Assembly (NCBI GenBank): GCA_003439945.1
Contig: QVRM01002200.1
Coordinates: forward strand, 1-64,000
DNA length: 64,000 bases
Source of the DNA: Dermanyssus gallinae
Lineage: Eukaryota > Arthropoda > Arachnida > Mesostigmata > Dermanyssidae
Reading direction: 5' to 3'
In this document: piece by piece, positions 1 through 10,952 of the stretch
How the letters are laid out: each line of letters begins with the position of its first letter
Position numbering within the stretch: position 1 is the stretch's first letter
Notes under the pieces: model-generated
The model's input: the letters and a program-made list of their open reading frames with translations, nothing else
Database searches by the model: none
What the model was told of the DNA's origin: nothing
Made by a program: the position numbers and the translations under genes

Positions 1-483
1 CTCTGAGGAACTGGCTCGCTGCAGCTAGTGCCAAAAAAAGGGCACTGAAAACATCGCTAAAAAACATTTTACCTCGACACTTGTCTAATGCCAAAAGTAG
101 AAATCTGCAGACCGATGCTTTCATTCAGCGCCAAAGTTAACTATAAACTACGCAAAAAAGTATTTGCATACTATATGATGCGGCGTGTTCATACCGACTG
201 AAACACCTGTTACTAGCTGTGATATGATAACCTTAATAATCTTTTGGATTTCCGCTAAATTGCTAACTTGTGCAAGGTGTAGGCCATTATAGAAAATATC
301 TTATGCTTTAGCAAAGAAGGGTCATATGCGGCTTGAAGTTATCGTTCATATATACAATAAATTCATTAATTTATCTGATTGATTTGTATTGATATAGTTA
401 TATAACTTTTTTAGTTAGAACTTTGGAGTGAACAATTGTCTCCGCGTGAACGTGTAGTGGTGTCTGTTGTATGTCACGGGATG
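1..483. other. 3' flank of RLE element, no gene (copy A)
   Basis: This AT-rich stretch has no credible open frame. It lies downstream, in the minus-strand sense, of the RLE element that follows, so part of it is probably that element's 3' UTR. The same sequence recurs at 37173-37644. Copy A has about 14 extra bases near 460-480, beside a repeated GTCACGGGA-like motif. Confidence 0.5.
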
Positions 484-3293
484 TCACAGGTTCTCTAACC
501 CAGGATTAGCCCAGTTCGACAATGTGCTCCGAACGGATGCTGCGTTTCCTCGTTGAATGTCGAGAGACAGTCTCTGACGCAAAAACTCTGATGCTCTCGA
601 GTCTCCCGTGGAAAAGTTAAGGCTTCTGCCAACGCGCTGAATCAACTTCAGTGTAAGCGGTTCTGGGCCTCCCATTGTTTCAAACGTCAACGGACAAAAT
701 TGGTGCGGATAACCAACGCCAGACTATTTTCTACATTTGTTAGCCTCTGCTAACCTCGACGCATGACCTGCCTGGTCCGCCCCTGCACCGACCATCGAAG
801 GGGCTATTGAGTCGGTTACAGTTGCCTCCAAACAAGCATGCGGCCATGCTCAAAGGGGGTTAGAGTGAGACCGTCAGGCCTTTTTCCATCGTCTCTGGAT
901 AGGCCCGGAGGTACTAGTATACACGAAAGCCAGCAGACCTCAATGCTTGACTGAAAGTGTCATTTAGAGCCGAGTGGCGTGCTCTTCGGCCTGCGCTTAA
1001 GGCGCATGACAAGCCATGATGAGCCAACGCGTCTACAAGGTAACCACAACAACATCGGTGAGGAACGACCAGATCAACACCAAGCCGCAGTCTTGTGCTA
1101 ATGCGTGTCGTCTCGTCATTCAAAAGAGTCCCTATTCATGGACAGGGTAGGGCATGCAACCACCTCCAGCCTCTTGACTATTTACGGCTGGAAGCCTGGC
1201 GTTATCAGCCAAGGTGGGGGCTCTATCGACCAGGCTTGCTAATCGCTTTTCTTGCAAGGGGGCTGTCCAAATGATCTGCTCAGTCTTTCTAACAGGAGGG
1301 GAGTCGAATAAAAACGACAATCTGTCGGTTAACTCTTGAAGTTCTACGCTGTAAGTTTCCCACCCATCGTTATCCAATAATGTCCTAACGCTCTCCGCAG
1401 CCTGAGTTAATAATGACACGATCGCGGGTCCTGCCATCATGACCGCGTCCGGCATATCTAAGCCGCCTAGGGAAACCGGAAGCATTACCTGATCTCTTGC
1501 CACAGCGATAAGCTGAACATTTAGTATCTGCTCTGAAGTGTCTAAGCTAAGATCATTAAAAGGCTGTAAAAGTTCAGGCGATGAGGATAAATTGCAACCT
1601 CTAACTAGGTGTGTTAACCTCGTGGCTGACAAGCAAGATCTAAAGAGAAACAGGCCACAGTGGGCCCCCAATTGAGGTAGTCTGCCTGTGGCAAGTCTAG
1701 TTGTCTTTCCGTGCAGTTAATGCCTTTGCAATCCATCCGGCAACAAGGGCACACCTAGCAGCTCCAGGTCAGTCCTTGTCAACAATGCGGCAGCCAGGGA
1801 GTAGGCTAATAAGGCCCGATAAATCTAATGGTTTCAGTTCCGTTATGGGCTGTAACAGATACTTCACATTTGTTCGGGATCAGAATCAAGTCATTAATGA
1901 CACCAAAGTAAATTATTTTTCGAATATCGTCCAGCACTGTCGGGAGGTCTCCACCCAGAACGCCGTCATCCAGGTACCAGACATTGAGGGGCGATCGTAG
2001 TGCATCTACCATCTCCTTGATACATAGAGAGAAATGTGGAGGACCCAGGGGATCGCCCTGCTGAAGACCTGTTTGCGATAGCATTGTGTTAAGGGGCATA
2101 ACTATTGTGATGACTGACCGCACGCCAGATTCGTTTGGTGAAACAGTAAGGGTACCCACGACTTGACGGATCGGAGTAGATGGTCTCTTCGAACGCTAAT
2201 AAAAGCATTTTGGAAATCTAGTTTGACTATCACCGTCAGCACTTTGCGCGATTGCAGGAATGCCCGGGCTCTGTGCACTGCTACCTCTGTACCGCCAGGG
2301 GTAGCGAATCCAAGCTGGTGTTCGCCAAGAGCTGCTAAAACAGTGTCCTTATTATTTTGACAGCCGATTTTGGCCGCCAATCGGCGAACGACTGAGGAAC
2401 AGGCGATCGGGCGTAATAATCCATCTTTCTTCTTTAGTGCAAACATTCTTGCTCTGAGATATTATAAGTGGCATAAAAACAGGATGGGGGCGAGCCCCAT
2501 CTTAGCACATCAACTACTTGGCAATGGCGTCAGTTAGTCGCTCAGCCGTACGGCCCAGTGCACCAAACAACAGGTCTTATAGTAGGCGGGGTCTCATAAA
2601 TTCAAACCGGCAACTGAAACTCCGACTGAAGGTTTTCATGGGGTTCGGTATCTCGTCGCGCGAGGCTGAAGATGGCAGTGTGACCGCCGGGAACATAGGC
2701 ATGGTTAGATTCCGAGGAGCCTGTGGGTGTTCGGAGCGGAGTGCTTCCGTATTTTCGTTGATTGGCGCTAGGGTATCTTCGGAACCAGTTTAGCTGCACC
2801 GGAGATGTCGCTTTCCGACAGCTTGACCTTCACCCGTCTGAGGAGATCGTCGTCGAGAAAGGCCTTAGATGCTGATCCCTCGTGCGCTATGTCCTTGAGC
2901 CTTTTACCCGCTGAAAATTTTGCGTAAGTTCTTCCTGATTAAAACAGACCGGGACCGAGCGTCCTTGTCAAATCGAGGTAGCCGTAGCACGACCGGAGCG
3001 AAGGAGAACAAAGAGTACCAGGCGTAGAAGTCGTTTGTCCTTAGCAACGTTTGAGAAAACGTTGGTAAGGTCCTCCGCAACAGTACGCCTCACCGATTTG
3101 GGTAAATGCGTAGCAGTTTGGCTTGGCGCATGTTTGCCTGAATGTCGACGAGTAGAGTGTCAATATCAAGATCTTCCGTCAGAGTCCGATGACATGTGGA
3201 CGGCCCGTTGGCGGCCGTCAGCATGTCTGGCCGATATATGTCTGGCAAGACCCCTCCTGGGAATACAACATTGAATTTATTCAATAATTGCAC
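484..3293 (-). mobile_element. RLE-type non-LTR retrotransposon, decayed (copy A)
   Basis: This is a non-LTR element that would reverse-transcribe its RNA at a nick made by its own restriction-like endonuclease. Read on the minus strand, the order is: an N-terminal region (3293 to about 2518), an RT (2446-1132), an RLE domain (1123-914) and a conserved C-terminal tail ending QRGNAAS (690-484). The RT carries DFQNAF, QQGDPLGP and WYLDDG. The RLE has a Cys/His cluster, RHSALN and, in the better copy, KRPDG followed by VWEATV. Copy A is broken by many one-base indels relative to 37645-40440. Both copies share a frameshift between RT and RLE and a TAG codon before the tail, so the element was dead before the duplication. 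The clade is not certain; R4, Utopia or an unnamed RLE group are possible. Confidence 0.8.
1132..2446 (-). pseudogene. Reverse transcriptase of RLE element (broken, copy A)
   Basis: This is the RT core of the element. It is split here into at least three frames (2446-2102, 2159-1806, 1671-1132) by single-base changes that are absent from the 456-codon open frame at 38295-39665. Motif A (KLDFQNAF), the QQGDPLGP block and the YLDD catalytic box are all visible, the last two near 2050 and 1975. YLDD in place of the FADD or YADD of most non-LTR elements marks the family. The lesions are mostly length changes in runs of one base, so assembly error and true decay cannot be separated here. Confidence 0.75.
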
Positions 3294-3450
3294 ATTTGCA
3301 CACTGAGGCAGTGCCCGCCTAAAAAATAATTTAAAATCGCCTCCCGGTGAGTTCGCCTGCTCCTCCTCCGCGACGGATCCCAGCTCTTGTGGTCCCGGTG
3401 CGCCCGGAAGACCCGTAGGGTACCCTGCATGGCCAGGACGGTTAGGTCGA

Positions 3451-6400
3451 TTAGGTTTTTCTTCGATACCCGAGAGTCAGGAGATCCTTCACCGACTCGG
3501 GCTCCCATACACCGGTCATCGACACGGTGATGGACCCGAATCGGTGGGGAAGCGAGCTGGGAAGTTGATCCCTGACCCCGGGTATATCGTATTTCCTGAT
3601 CTTATCCCGTCTGGCCAATGCAAGGTCTCTTGAGGGGCCGCAGACCTCGGCGTCCAAGACCCAGACCCTCGTAGGTGTTGCTATGACGAGGTCTGGTCTC
3701 CGAGCCGGTGCGGCGGGTCTTCGGAAGGTGCGCTCTCGTTCCACCTGCATTCCTTTAGCACGGAGTAGGCGGGTGACTCGCTCACATATGTCATCGTGGC
3801 GCTTGATTATAGGGCGATGGGTGTGATCGCACACTTGAGCGATGTGGGCCAGCGTCTCGACAGCGTTGCACCCATGACGACAAATTTGTCGTACCCGGGG
3901 CGACCCCTTGCGAGTCTGGCACGCGTTGGTAGTGCGTTGATCCTTAACTTAATCAGGTTTATGTACTCCCTACCGGATAGGTAAGGAGTACCCTTGACCC
4001 AGTCATTTGTAAAAGGGGTTAGGTGTGTGTGTGTCAGGTGAGCTCCATCGACTGTGTTATGTAGTGTACGAGACCAGTACTCGGTCTCGTGTGCGGCGTC
4101 TTCAATGGTCGTGTCATCGAACACACAGAGAGCGCTGGTTTTCGCCAGCTCCTTACTGTGATACTCGGTCGACAGCAGCCATTGAGTGCCTATGTGGGAT
4201 GATCTGTTCAGGGCAGTGAGGCGGGAGAGGCGAAGTCTGGGAATTAGTGTACGGAGACAGGGGATGTCCAGACCGCCGTGTGAGATGTGCGCGTATAGGA
4301 AGGCGTTTGGCACGCTGTTTTCGAGTTTGAGCCACTGCAACTTCACCGTTCGCCTGATCTCACAGTCTAGTTCTAGGAGGAATTTTTGAGACGGTCGGGG
4401 ACCAGCGACCAGTTTATAGAGAATTTTCGGGATAAGGAATTGTTTCAGTATTGTTAAGCGTTGCTGGGCTTTAAGGGGAGCTGATGTTAGTCTGCCGAGT
4501 AGTTCTAGGAGAGTGACCTTGGCCGTGTCGACTCTGCCATTACTGTCGAACTCGATACCGAGGTATCTCCATCGAGCGCATATACCCTTGGCTGGCAATT
4601 GCCTCCCTCAACGGAGAATTCGGGGGTTGACTGATAAAGGCTCTTCTTCACCCGGCTATCATAAAGATGCGAGATCGTAAAGCTCTTATCAGTGTTGATT
4701 TCAAGGCCTCTTTCTTTAAGTAAGGGGAAAGCTAAATCTAGAAGTTGTTGGAGGGTGTTCTTGGTGGAGGCGAGGAGGATGAGGTCGTCCGCAAAGGCTA
4801 GGCCCATAAGGCGGTTTCCTTCTTTTAGTCGATATCCTAAATTGTCTAAGTTTATTTTCCTGAGAATGTCGTCAAGAACTAGATTAAATAACAGGGGTGA
4901 CAGGGGATCACCCTGACGAACACCCCTGGTGGGCCTTATAGTACGACATTCTTTACCGAATTCGAGGAGAGTTTGGGATGATTGGTACAGGCGCTCGATA
5001 TACTCGATGAAGACTTCCGGATACCCTCTGGCCCCGAGCGTCCACAGGACCGCGTCATGGCTGATCGAGTCGAACGCCTTACGCAGGTCGACCGACGCGA
5101 TCCGCAATTCGCGGCCTGTGGACTTGGCATGATGAATGATGCCATCGAGAACCGTCAGGTTTTCGAAAGTCCCATCGAATGGGAGGAAGGCTCGTTGAAT
5201 GGGGAGAATTTTAATAGATTTTTGGATACGTTTAGAAAGGATTTTATTAAGCGTTCTTTGTAAGTAAGAGCTGATCGAGATGGGTCGGAGGTCACTGGGG
5301 GAGGAGGCATCAGTGACCTTGGGGATGAACGCTACTCGAGCCTTTTGTTGGCAGGGGGGGGAACATCGCTAATGAATAGAATATTAAGGAGACAGCAGAC
5401 ATTCTCTAAGGGGAGTTTACGGAGGGATGCTAGTTTAATCCCATCCAAGCCTAGTGCTTTAGATGTCCCTCGGAGAGCTGATTGCGTTTCTAGGAGGGAG
5501 ATAGGGGTAGAAACGCAGTTGAGATCATGGTTGGGGATGTAGGAGTTTGGCGTAAGTGGCGGGGGTGGGGGTTGGGTCATTGCAGTAGTCCAATGCTCTA
5601 CAACCTCCGTGTCATTCATGTTGTTTACTCGGCGTACACCGTCTAGTATGCCTTGAGCACACTTGGAGCGGTTTTTTGTTGTATAATTTCTGTGTGATAG
5701 CGTAGTGTTCCCGCCGCAGCTTACGCTTTGACAGCGCCCTATCAGTGGACGGGGCGTCACAGCTGTGCGCGGGTGTGTTGTAGCGTTTATGTGTTTGTGT
5801 AGGAAGTCGTTTAGTATTTGGGAGTGTGCCTCACCTTGGCAAATTATATTTGCAAGGTGGGTTAGGTCTGTGGTTGATGAGTGTGGGGGGGAGCGTGTTT
5901 GTGAGGGCTTGTATTCGCGCTATGATAGCGTCTTTTGGGGAAGGAAACTTGGTTTCCTGTGAGTCAAGGTCGGACCTTTTGGGGTTAGGATCGCCAGACT
6001 CGTCGTCGGAGCCAGACGGAGAACGAGTTCGTTTGTGAACAAACTCGTTAACTCGCGCCTTATACGCTGCCGATTTCCGCTGGCGTTTAATCGACTCAAG
6101 TGTGCGATCAGGGAATTTAGACAATAAAAGTTTATTGATCTCGCAGGGTGTAGTTTCGCTATTCTCTGATACTAGGGAGGCTTCTAAATAGGCTAATAGC
6201 TCACGATCCTGGGGATCCCAGCGCGCCTTTTAAGAGGAGGTTGACTGCTCAGCTCTTCATTCATGAGAATCGGATGTTTCCGCCTCACATGAATGGCTAG
6301 ACCGGATTTGGAGAGAAAACTACGAGAGCAGTCAGCGACTGGGCAAATTAAATTTAGGGGGGAGGGACGGTGAGGGGGGAAGAGGGGGACACCCTGCGAG

Positions 6401-6465
6401 GGGGAGGGGGGTTGTGGGAGTAATGCCACTAGTGCCGGGGGTGTTAGCCTCGACACCAATAGCAT
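3451..6465 (-). pseudogene. R2-like polyprotein: finger, Myb, RT, RLE (broken, copy A)
   Basis: The coding body of the R2-like element is read in fragments: 6465-6193 (second finger and start of the Myb region), 6124-5831, 5760-5332, 5107-4505 (RT fingers and palm, with RQGDPLSP and FADDLIL), 4598-3807 (RT thumb) and 3834-3451 (RLE). The duplicate keeps the first five pieces as one 826-codon frame. The shift between thumb and RLE, just before the Cys/His cluster (ICRHGC...ETLAHIAQVC), is present in both copies. That lesion therefore predates the copying event, whereas the others are private to this copy. Confidence 0.8.
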
Positions 6466-8109
6466 TATGATTTAAATGGTTATCGCTGCTATTGAATGAG
6501 ACACCGGAGCCGCTTGGTATAGGTGATGGCTCCTGTACGGGGGGAGGGGGAGTAGAATCGGCTATAATGCTATTACTAGTCGATCGAGAATTAATATTCG
6601 GCCGATTATTATTAATATTAGCAGCAATTAGTCGTTGGGAGCTAGTTGGTAAGGGAGCGCCTGAATCGGGAGCGGTGGAGCTATTATTTATGTTGTCATT
6701 GTTATTACTAGGTGGGGGGGGGGGGGGAATGAGCGAGTTAACTAAACTAGGAGTGTTGGTGGATTCGTTGCCTACCCGTGTGCTGTGGGAACGCATGTGA
6801 GACGAGAGGCCGGCACCGGTCTTGCATCTCCTGTCGCAGATCGGGCAGGCGAGATTCCGGGAGTCCATCCTCTCTTCTTTCTTCGGTGGAAGATGAAGTT
6901 AAAATCGGATTTGGAGAGAAAACTACGAGAGCAGTCAGCGACTGGGCAAATTAAATTTAGGGGGGAGGGACGGTGAGGGGGGAAGAGGGGGACACCCTGC
7001 GAGGGGGAGGGGGGTTTGTGGGAGTAATGCCACTAGTGCCGGGGGTGTTAGCCTCGACACCAATAGCATTATGATTTAAATGGTTATCGCTGCTATTGAA
7101 TGAGACACCGGAGCCGCTTGGTATAGGTGATGGCTCCTGTACGGGGGGAGGGGGAGTAGAATCGGCTATAATGCTATTACTAGTCGATCGAGAATTAATA
7201 TTCGGGCCGATTATTATTAATATTAGCAGCAATTAGTCGTTGGGAGCTAGTTGGTAAGGGAGCGCCTGAATCGGGAGCGGTGGAGCTATTATTTATGTTG
7301 TCATTGTTATTACTAGGTGGGGGGGGGGGGAATGAGCGAGTTAACTAAACTAGGAGTGTTGGTGGATTCGTTGCCTACCCGTGTGCTGTGGGAACGCATG
7401 TGAGACGAGAGGCCGGCACCGGTCTTGCATCTCCTGTCGCAGATCGGGCAGGCGAGATTCCGGGAGTCCATCCTCTCTTCTTTCTTCGGTGGAAGATGAA
7501 GTTAAAATCGGATTTGGAGAGAAAACTACGAGAGCAGTCAGCGACTGGGCAAATTAAATTTAGGGGGGGAGGGACGGTGAGGGGGGAAGAGGGGGACACC
7601 CTGCAAGGGGGAGGGGGGTTTGTGGGAGTAATGCCACTAGTGCCGGGGGTGTTAGCCTCGACACCAATAGCATTATGATTTAAATGGTTATCGCTGCTAT
7701 TGAATGAGACACCGGAGCCGCTTGGTATAGGTGATGGCTCCTGTACGGGGGGAGGGGGAGTAGAATCGGCTATAATGCTATTACTAGTCGATCGAGAATT
7801 AATATTCGGCCGATTATTATTAATATTAGCAGCAATTAGTCGTTGGGAGCTAGTTGGTAAGGGAGCGCCTGAATCGGGAGCGGTGGAGCTATTATTTATG
7901 TTGTCATTGTTATTACTAGGTGGGGGGGGGGGGGGGGGAATGAGCGAGTTAACTAAACTAGGAGTGTTGGTGGATTCGTTGCCTACCCGTGTGCTGTGGG
8001 AACGCATGTGAGACGAGAGGCCGGCACCGGTCTTGCATCTCCTGTCGCAGATCGGGCAGGCGAGATTCCGGGAGTCCATCCTCTCTTCTTTCTTTGGTGG
8101 AAGATGAAG
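6304..8109 (-). repeat. Tandem array of three 603-bp modules at the R2-like 5' end (copy A)
   Basis: The motif GGATTTGGAGAG recurs at 6304, 6907 and 7510, giving two exact periods of 603 bp. The last unit runs to about 8109. Each unit, on the minus strand, holds a short leader, an ATG (MDSRNL), a C2H2 finger, a proline- and asparagine-rich linker, and the start of the second finger (CSRSFLSKS). At each junction the second finger is cut and the frame runs into the next unit's leader. Only the unit nearest the RT connects to the complete second finger. G-runs of 10-18 bases vary between units. The duplicate has two units. Confidence 0.93.
7375..8079 (-). pseudogene. Extra 5' module ORF: C2H2 finger plus Pro/Asn linker (copy A)
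   Basis: A 234-codon frame starts at MDSRNL in the outermost module. It encodes a C2H2 finger (CPICDRRCKTGAGLSSHMRSH), a run of seven prolines, an Asn-rich stretch and the first half of a second finger. It then passes the module junction (SKSDFNF) into sequence derived from the neighbouring leader and stops. If expressed, it would be a free zinc-finger fragment without RT. Whether it is translated is unknown. It looks like a by-product of the tandem duplication. Confidence 0.6.
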
Positions 8110-9257
8110 TTAAAATCTTTAAAATCTCGTTGATGTTAAAAAAACGCGTGAGCGATGGAGCGTGTCAAGACTGATGGTCTGTCTTGACACGCGCAGTTGA
8201 CGTTGCTCTTAAGCTGTCAAATGTAAAAAAAAAAAAAACAGCCTGACCTCACGGCGCCAAACCGTACACTGTCACAATGAGTCAACACAGTGTATAGTTG
8301 CCTTGTATGCGTGTATGTAGTAGCACTAATTAATATATTATATGGTAGGTAGGCTACGCTACCGGGCGGATAGTACAAGTAATACAAGTACCAGTGCCGC
8401 CCCCCTGATATCTAGTGAGATACAGGTACCACAACAATATATTAATTTTACCAGTATATAATGCACATGGGACGGGTGTTACAAGATACGATCAGCACAG
8501 GCCACCCTTGTTACTACACGCAGACCGGTCTCTCGTTCGCAGCTGTTAACATATGGTCGGCACGCCACACAGAGCGCTACGTACATATATAAATATATAT
8601 ATGTATGTCACTACTCCGTGCGCGTTGACCGGCGCATATGCACACGCGCTGGCGAACGCGAAGTCTGCCTACGTGCCCTGCACTTTATCTCGCACCTGTA
8701 TGTGGGGCAGACGTCACCCGAACGTTGGTCCGGGCGGGCGCCTGCACGTTGTCGATGTGCAAGTGCACGTCAACTTCTCCCACAACACTCTCCCTCTTGG
8801 ATGCCACTCACTGCCACGAGGTCGCGTGGCGACCGAGACGGCCGGCTATCCAAGATGGCCGCGGTAGCGGCGGCGACTACAATGCTATATATGTACCCCT
8901 AGGGATACATACATATACATTAGCAATCGCCATAGACAGAAACGAGGCGATTTTTGGTGTTTGGTGGTGACCAAAAACGCCGGATCTGCCTATCTGATGA
9001 TACACTAATATACTGGGCACCAACTGCACACACGCACAACACTGCACAACACTTAAAACACTGGGTTTCTACCTCGGCAGTATCCGACCGGTTGGTCGGT
9101 TCGCCGCCGATGTTGACACACTGTATCGAATGCACGATTCCACAAAACTCGAAATTTTCGACGAATTGTTGGCAGCGGTGTGCTGGTGGGGTTGCACTGG
9201 GTCGACACCTTGCTGGCACGATGGTCTGTGCGCTCCCGGTCAATTTTGCCGATATTG
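8110..9257. other. R2-like 5' flank without recognisable gene (copy A)
   Basis: This stretch of about 1.1 kb lies between the R2-like 5' modules and the truncated ORF2 of the next element. It is moderately GC-rich with several palindromes (8160-8192, 8268-8297, 9231-9287) and alternating ATGTAT tracts near 8585-8610 and 8890-8920. Open frames on both strands have no recognisable domain. It could be the R2-like 5' UTR or an unrelated insertion. It is reproduced almost without change at 44671-45810. Confidence 0.4.
8160..8192. repeat. Perfect 12-bp hairpin beside the R2-like 5' end (copy A)
   Basis: Arms GCGTGTCAAGAC and GTCTTGACACGC flank a 9-base loop and pair without mismatch. The hairpin sits 50 bp outside the first 603-bp module and is conserved in the duplicate. 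It could be a 5' RNA structure of the R2-like element or part of an older palindromic insert. Confidence 0.85.
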
Positions 9258-9287
9258 TTAGCGAACAACACCGATTGACCGGGAGCG
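9231..9287. repeat. 14-bp perfect inverted repeat (copy A)
   Basis: CGCTCCCGGTCAAT at 9231-9244 pairs with ATTGACCGGGAGCG at 9274-9287 across a 29-base spacer. It overlaps the end of the truncated ORF2 and is preserved in copy B at 45784-45840. Its function is unknown. Confidence 0.8.
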
Positions 9288-9428
9288 AGCGAAGATGCGA
9301 CCGTCCGCTGTGGCGGCCGGAGGCAGACTGAAGACACCTTTGCAAACCGGACATGTTGCCTTGTTGGAGTTATCCAGAACTATTGACGCATGCGCGGTCT
9401 CAGTTCCGTGTGGGTTATTATCTGGCAT
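9258..9428 (-). pseudogene. Truncated ORF2 start of two-ORF APE element (copy A)
   Basis: An open frame begins at an ATG that overlaps the ORF1 stop (TAATG on the minus strand). It encodes about 56 residues including a CPVC pair, then stops. No endonuclease or RT follows, so the rest of ORF2 is missing. The placement directly after ORF1 is the main evidence that this is ORF2. Confidence 0.45.
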
Positions 9429-9430
9429 TA
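9426..9430 (-). promoter_or_regulatory. ORF1/ORF2 stop-start overlap TAATG (copy A)
   Basis: The ORF1 frame, which ends ...LKAFAS, terminates at TAA. The last A of that stop is the first base of an ATG opening the next frame. A UAAUG overlap of this kind is used by the Bombyx element SART1 for termination-reinitiation of ORF2. Here it is seen in sequence only, and it is conserved at 45979-45983. Confidence 0.55.
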
Positions 9431-10791
9431 TGATGCAAAGGCTTTGAGCTTCTCTGCGAGGGGAAGGAGAGCCAATAGAGGTTTCAGGGCTTCCGTAATA
9501 GTTTTCAAAGCAGCTGCCAGATCAGGACTGATACCCTCTAACATCCGAGCGACGTCTTTTAAGGCGCCTCTAACATCTAACACGCTCTGCGAGACGTCTT
9601 GCGGGTGTTTCTCTTTGTGTTGTGTTTAGCAGCATACCGCGGTGTTGTCCTATATGTGTTGGTTCGCTTCCGCTTGGGCTTCGGTAGCGGTCGTGGGTTG
9701 GGAAGGAGCAGCTGCGGTGAGGAGCTTTCCTGTGTGGTAGAAATGCTCCTAAAAACTGCAGCTAACGAAGACTTATCTTTGAGGAAACCTCCGGGTTGTA
9801 CGTCTTTTACGACAGTGGCTGTGACATCAAGAGCCTCAGTAATCGATGCAGACGAATGCGATGCCTTAACTTGTTGTAGAACTCTCGTCTCCAATATAAT
9901 CCTGTTCCGCTCGCGGATGTAGGCCACACGCGGACAGGAAGGCGATTCGGCCACGTGGGGGCCACTACAGTTGACACACCTCCACCGTTTTGTGCAACTT
10001 GAAGCCAGGTGATCTCCATCTCCACATTTTTTGCAGGCCTTGCGAAAAGTTGAAGAAATAGAAAAAGATAGATGTCCCACTCGTTGACAATTGTACCACA
10101 ACTTCGGTTGATCGGGCTCAAGTACGACGGAGTGGGTTTTGTATCCCAGGAAGACAGACACAGGCGGTTGACGGTCAAAGGTCAGGATCACCTTGCTGAG
10201 TGGGGTCTTGCCAGCGTGACCTGTCTAGAATAAACGTCGAACATGCTCGTCTGTAAACGCAACATCGACGCCTTGAATTCTCGCCTGAAGTTAGTGCTGG
10301 ACAGGTTACCGTGATAGGTATCGACCCTATTGCAGAGAGCTGCGTTAGTTTCCTAGCCGCATCCTCTGTGTTGACCCACACAGAAATAGCGGTCTTATTG
10401 CTTGATATCTTGCACTCAGGACAATTAGAATGAATAGCCTTGCATAATTGCAATAATGCATCGTTAGCAAACTCTTTAGGAGCTAAATCCTCTGTGGTTT
10501 TTTTCCGTATGACCTCTTTGAAGGCGTTGAATTGACCGCTAGATGCCTCCATTTTCAGCTTGTCCAACTGACGTTGCTCACGAGACATAAGGTTCTGTTC
10601 ACGCTTTGACACCACTAGCGTAAACGATTCGTCGCGTTCATCTGATTCTACAGAGGAACTTTTTCTTCGCTTACACCCTAGTGTTACACTTCCGTCTGAG
10701 ATTTGCGAAGTTCCGGCACCTGTGGTTGGATCAACTTGTGATACACCAGGCGATTTGCTGCAAGCCCTCTTCTCAGCCGGCTTCGAGACAT
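9428..10791 (-). pseudogene. ORF1 (gag-like, CCHC knuckles) of APE non-LTR element (copy A)
   Basis: ORF1 proteins of APE-type non-LTR elements bind element RNA and form the RNP. The frame starts at MSRSRLRRG (10791). It has a basic, Ser-rich N-terminus with SREQRQLDKLK, then an RRM-like middle (AISVWVNTEDAARKL). A zinc-knuckle block follows with one canonical CX2CX4HX4C knuckle (CKKCGDGDHLASSC) between two degenerate ones. The tail is a hydrophobic, probably helical segment ending LAEKLKAFAS. Frameshifts near 10190 and 9580 divide it. They are shared with copy B, where only small differences occur. Family: Jockey, I or R1-like; not resolved. Confidence 0.7.
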
Positions 10792-10952
10792 CGGTTTGGG
10801 CAGCGATTGGTGTCTATTTGGCGACTGCGCTCCTGAGTCTGGATATTTCCAAACTACCAGGCGGCTTACTTCCGCTGGACTCGACCGGCATCGTCTTAGC
10901 TGTCCAAATGCCTTGGAACGAATAGACGCAAAAAAAAACACAAACAAAAATT

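Larger units (their letters stand above)
3300..8109 (-). mobile_element. R2: R2-like non-LTR retrotransposon (copy A)
   Basis: R2 elements encode one protein with N-terminal zinc fingers and a Myb domain, a central RT and a C-terminal RLE. All of these appear here on the minus strand. A C2H2 finger follows MDSRNL (start 8079, repeated in each 5' module); a second finger (CPVADC...HVRRKH) lies near 6330-6260. A Myb-like helix region with SIKRQRK follows near 6100. The RT has KAFDSISHD, RQGDPLSPLLF and FADD (5107-4505), and the RLE has the RHDDIC and RRPDLV motifs (3834-3451). Frameshifts break the frame at least five times in this copy. R2 normally sits in 28S rDNA, but neither flank is rDNA: the 3' end abuts another RLE element and the 5' end abuts unrelated sequence. 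It may be an R2-clade element with another target. Confidence 0.85.

Noticed and set aside
6492..8011. Long + strand frames with polyglycine opposite the R2-like 5' modules
   Set aside because: They are the antisense of the Pro/Asn linker (CCC read as GGG) and lack any domain; the minus strand carries the zinc fingers.
6304..8109. CRISPR-like or satellite interpretation of the 603-bp repeats
   Set aside because: Units are long, contiguous and contain zinc-finger coding sequence; no short direct repeat with unique spacers.
8848..8866. CAAGATGGCCGC resembling a YY1 site
   Set aside because: A single short match differing from the consensus, with no supporting promoter context.
8553..8970. Three overlapping + strand frames of 94-110 codons, also at 45106-45523
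   Set aside because: Overlapping frames in GC-rich sequence with unlikely composition and no domain; kept as unassigned sequence.
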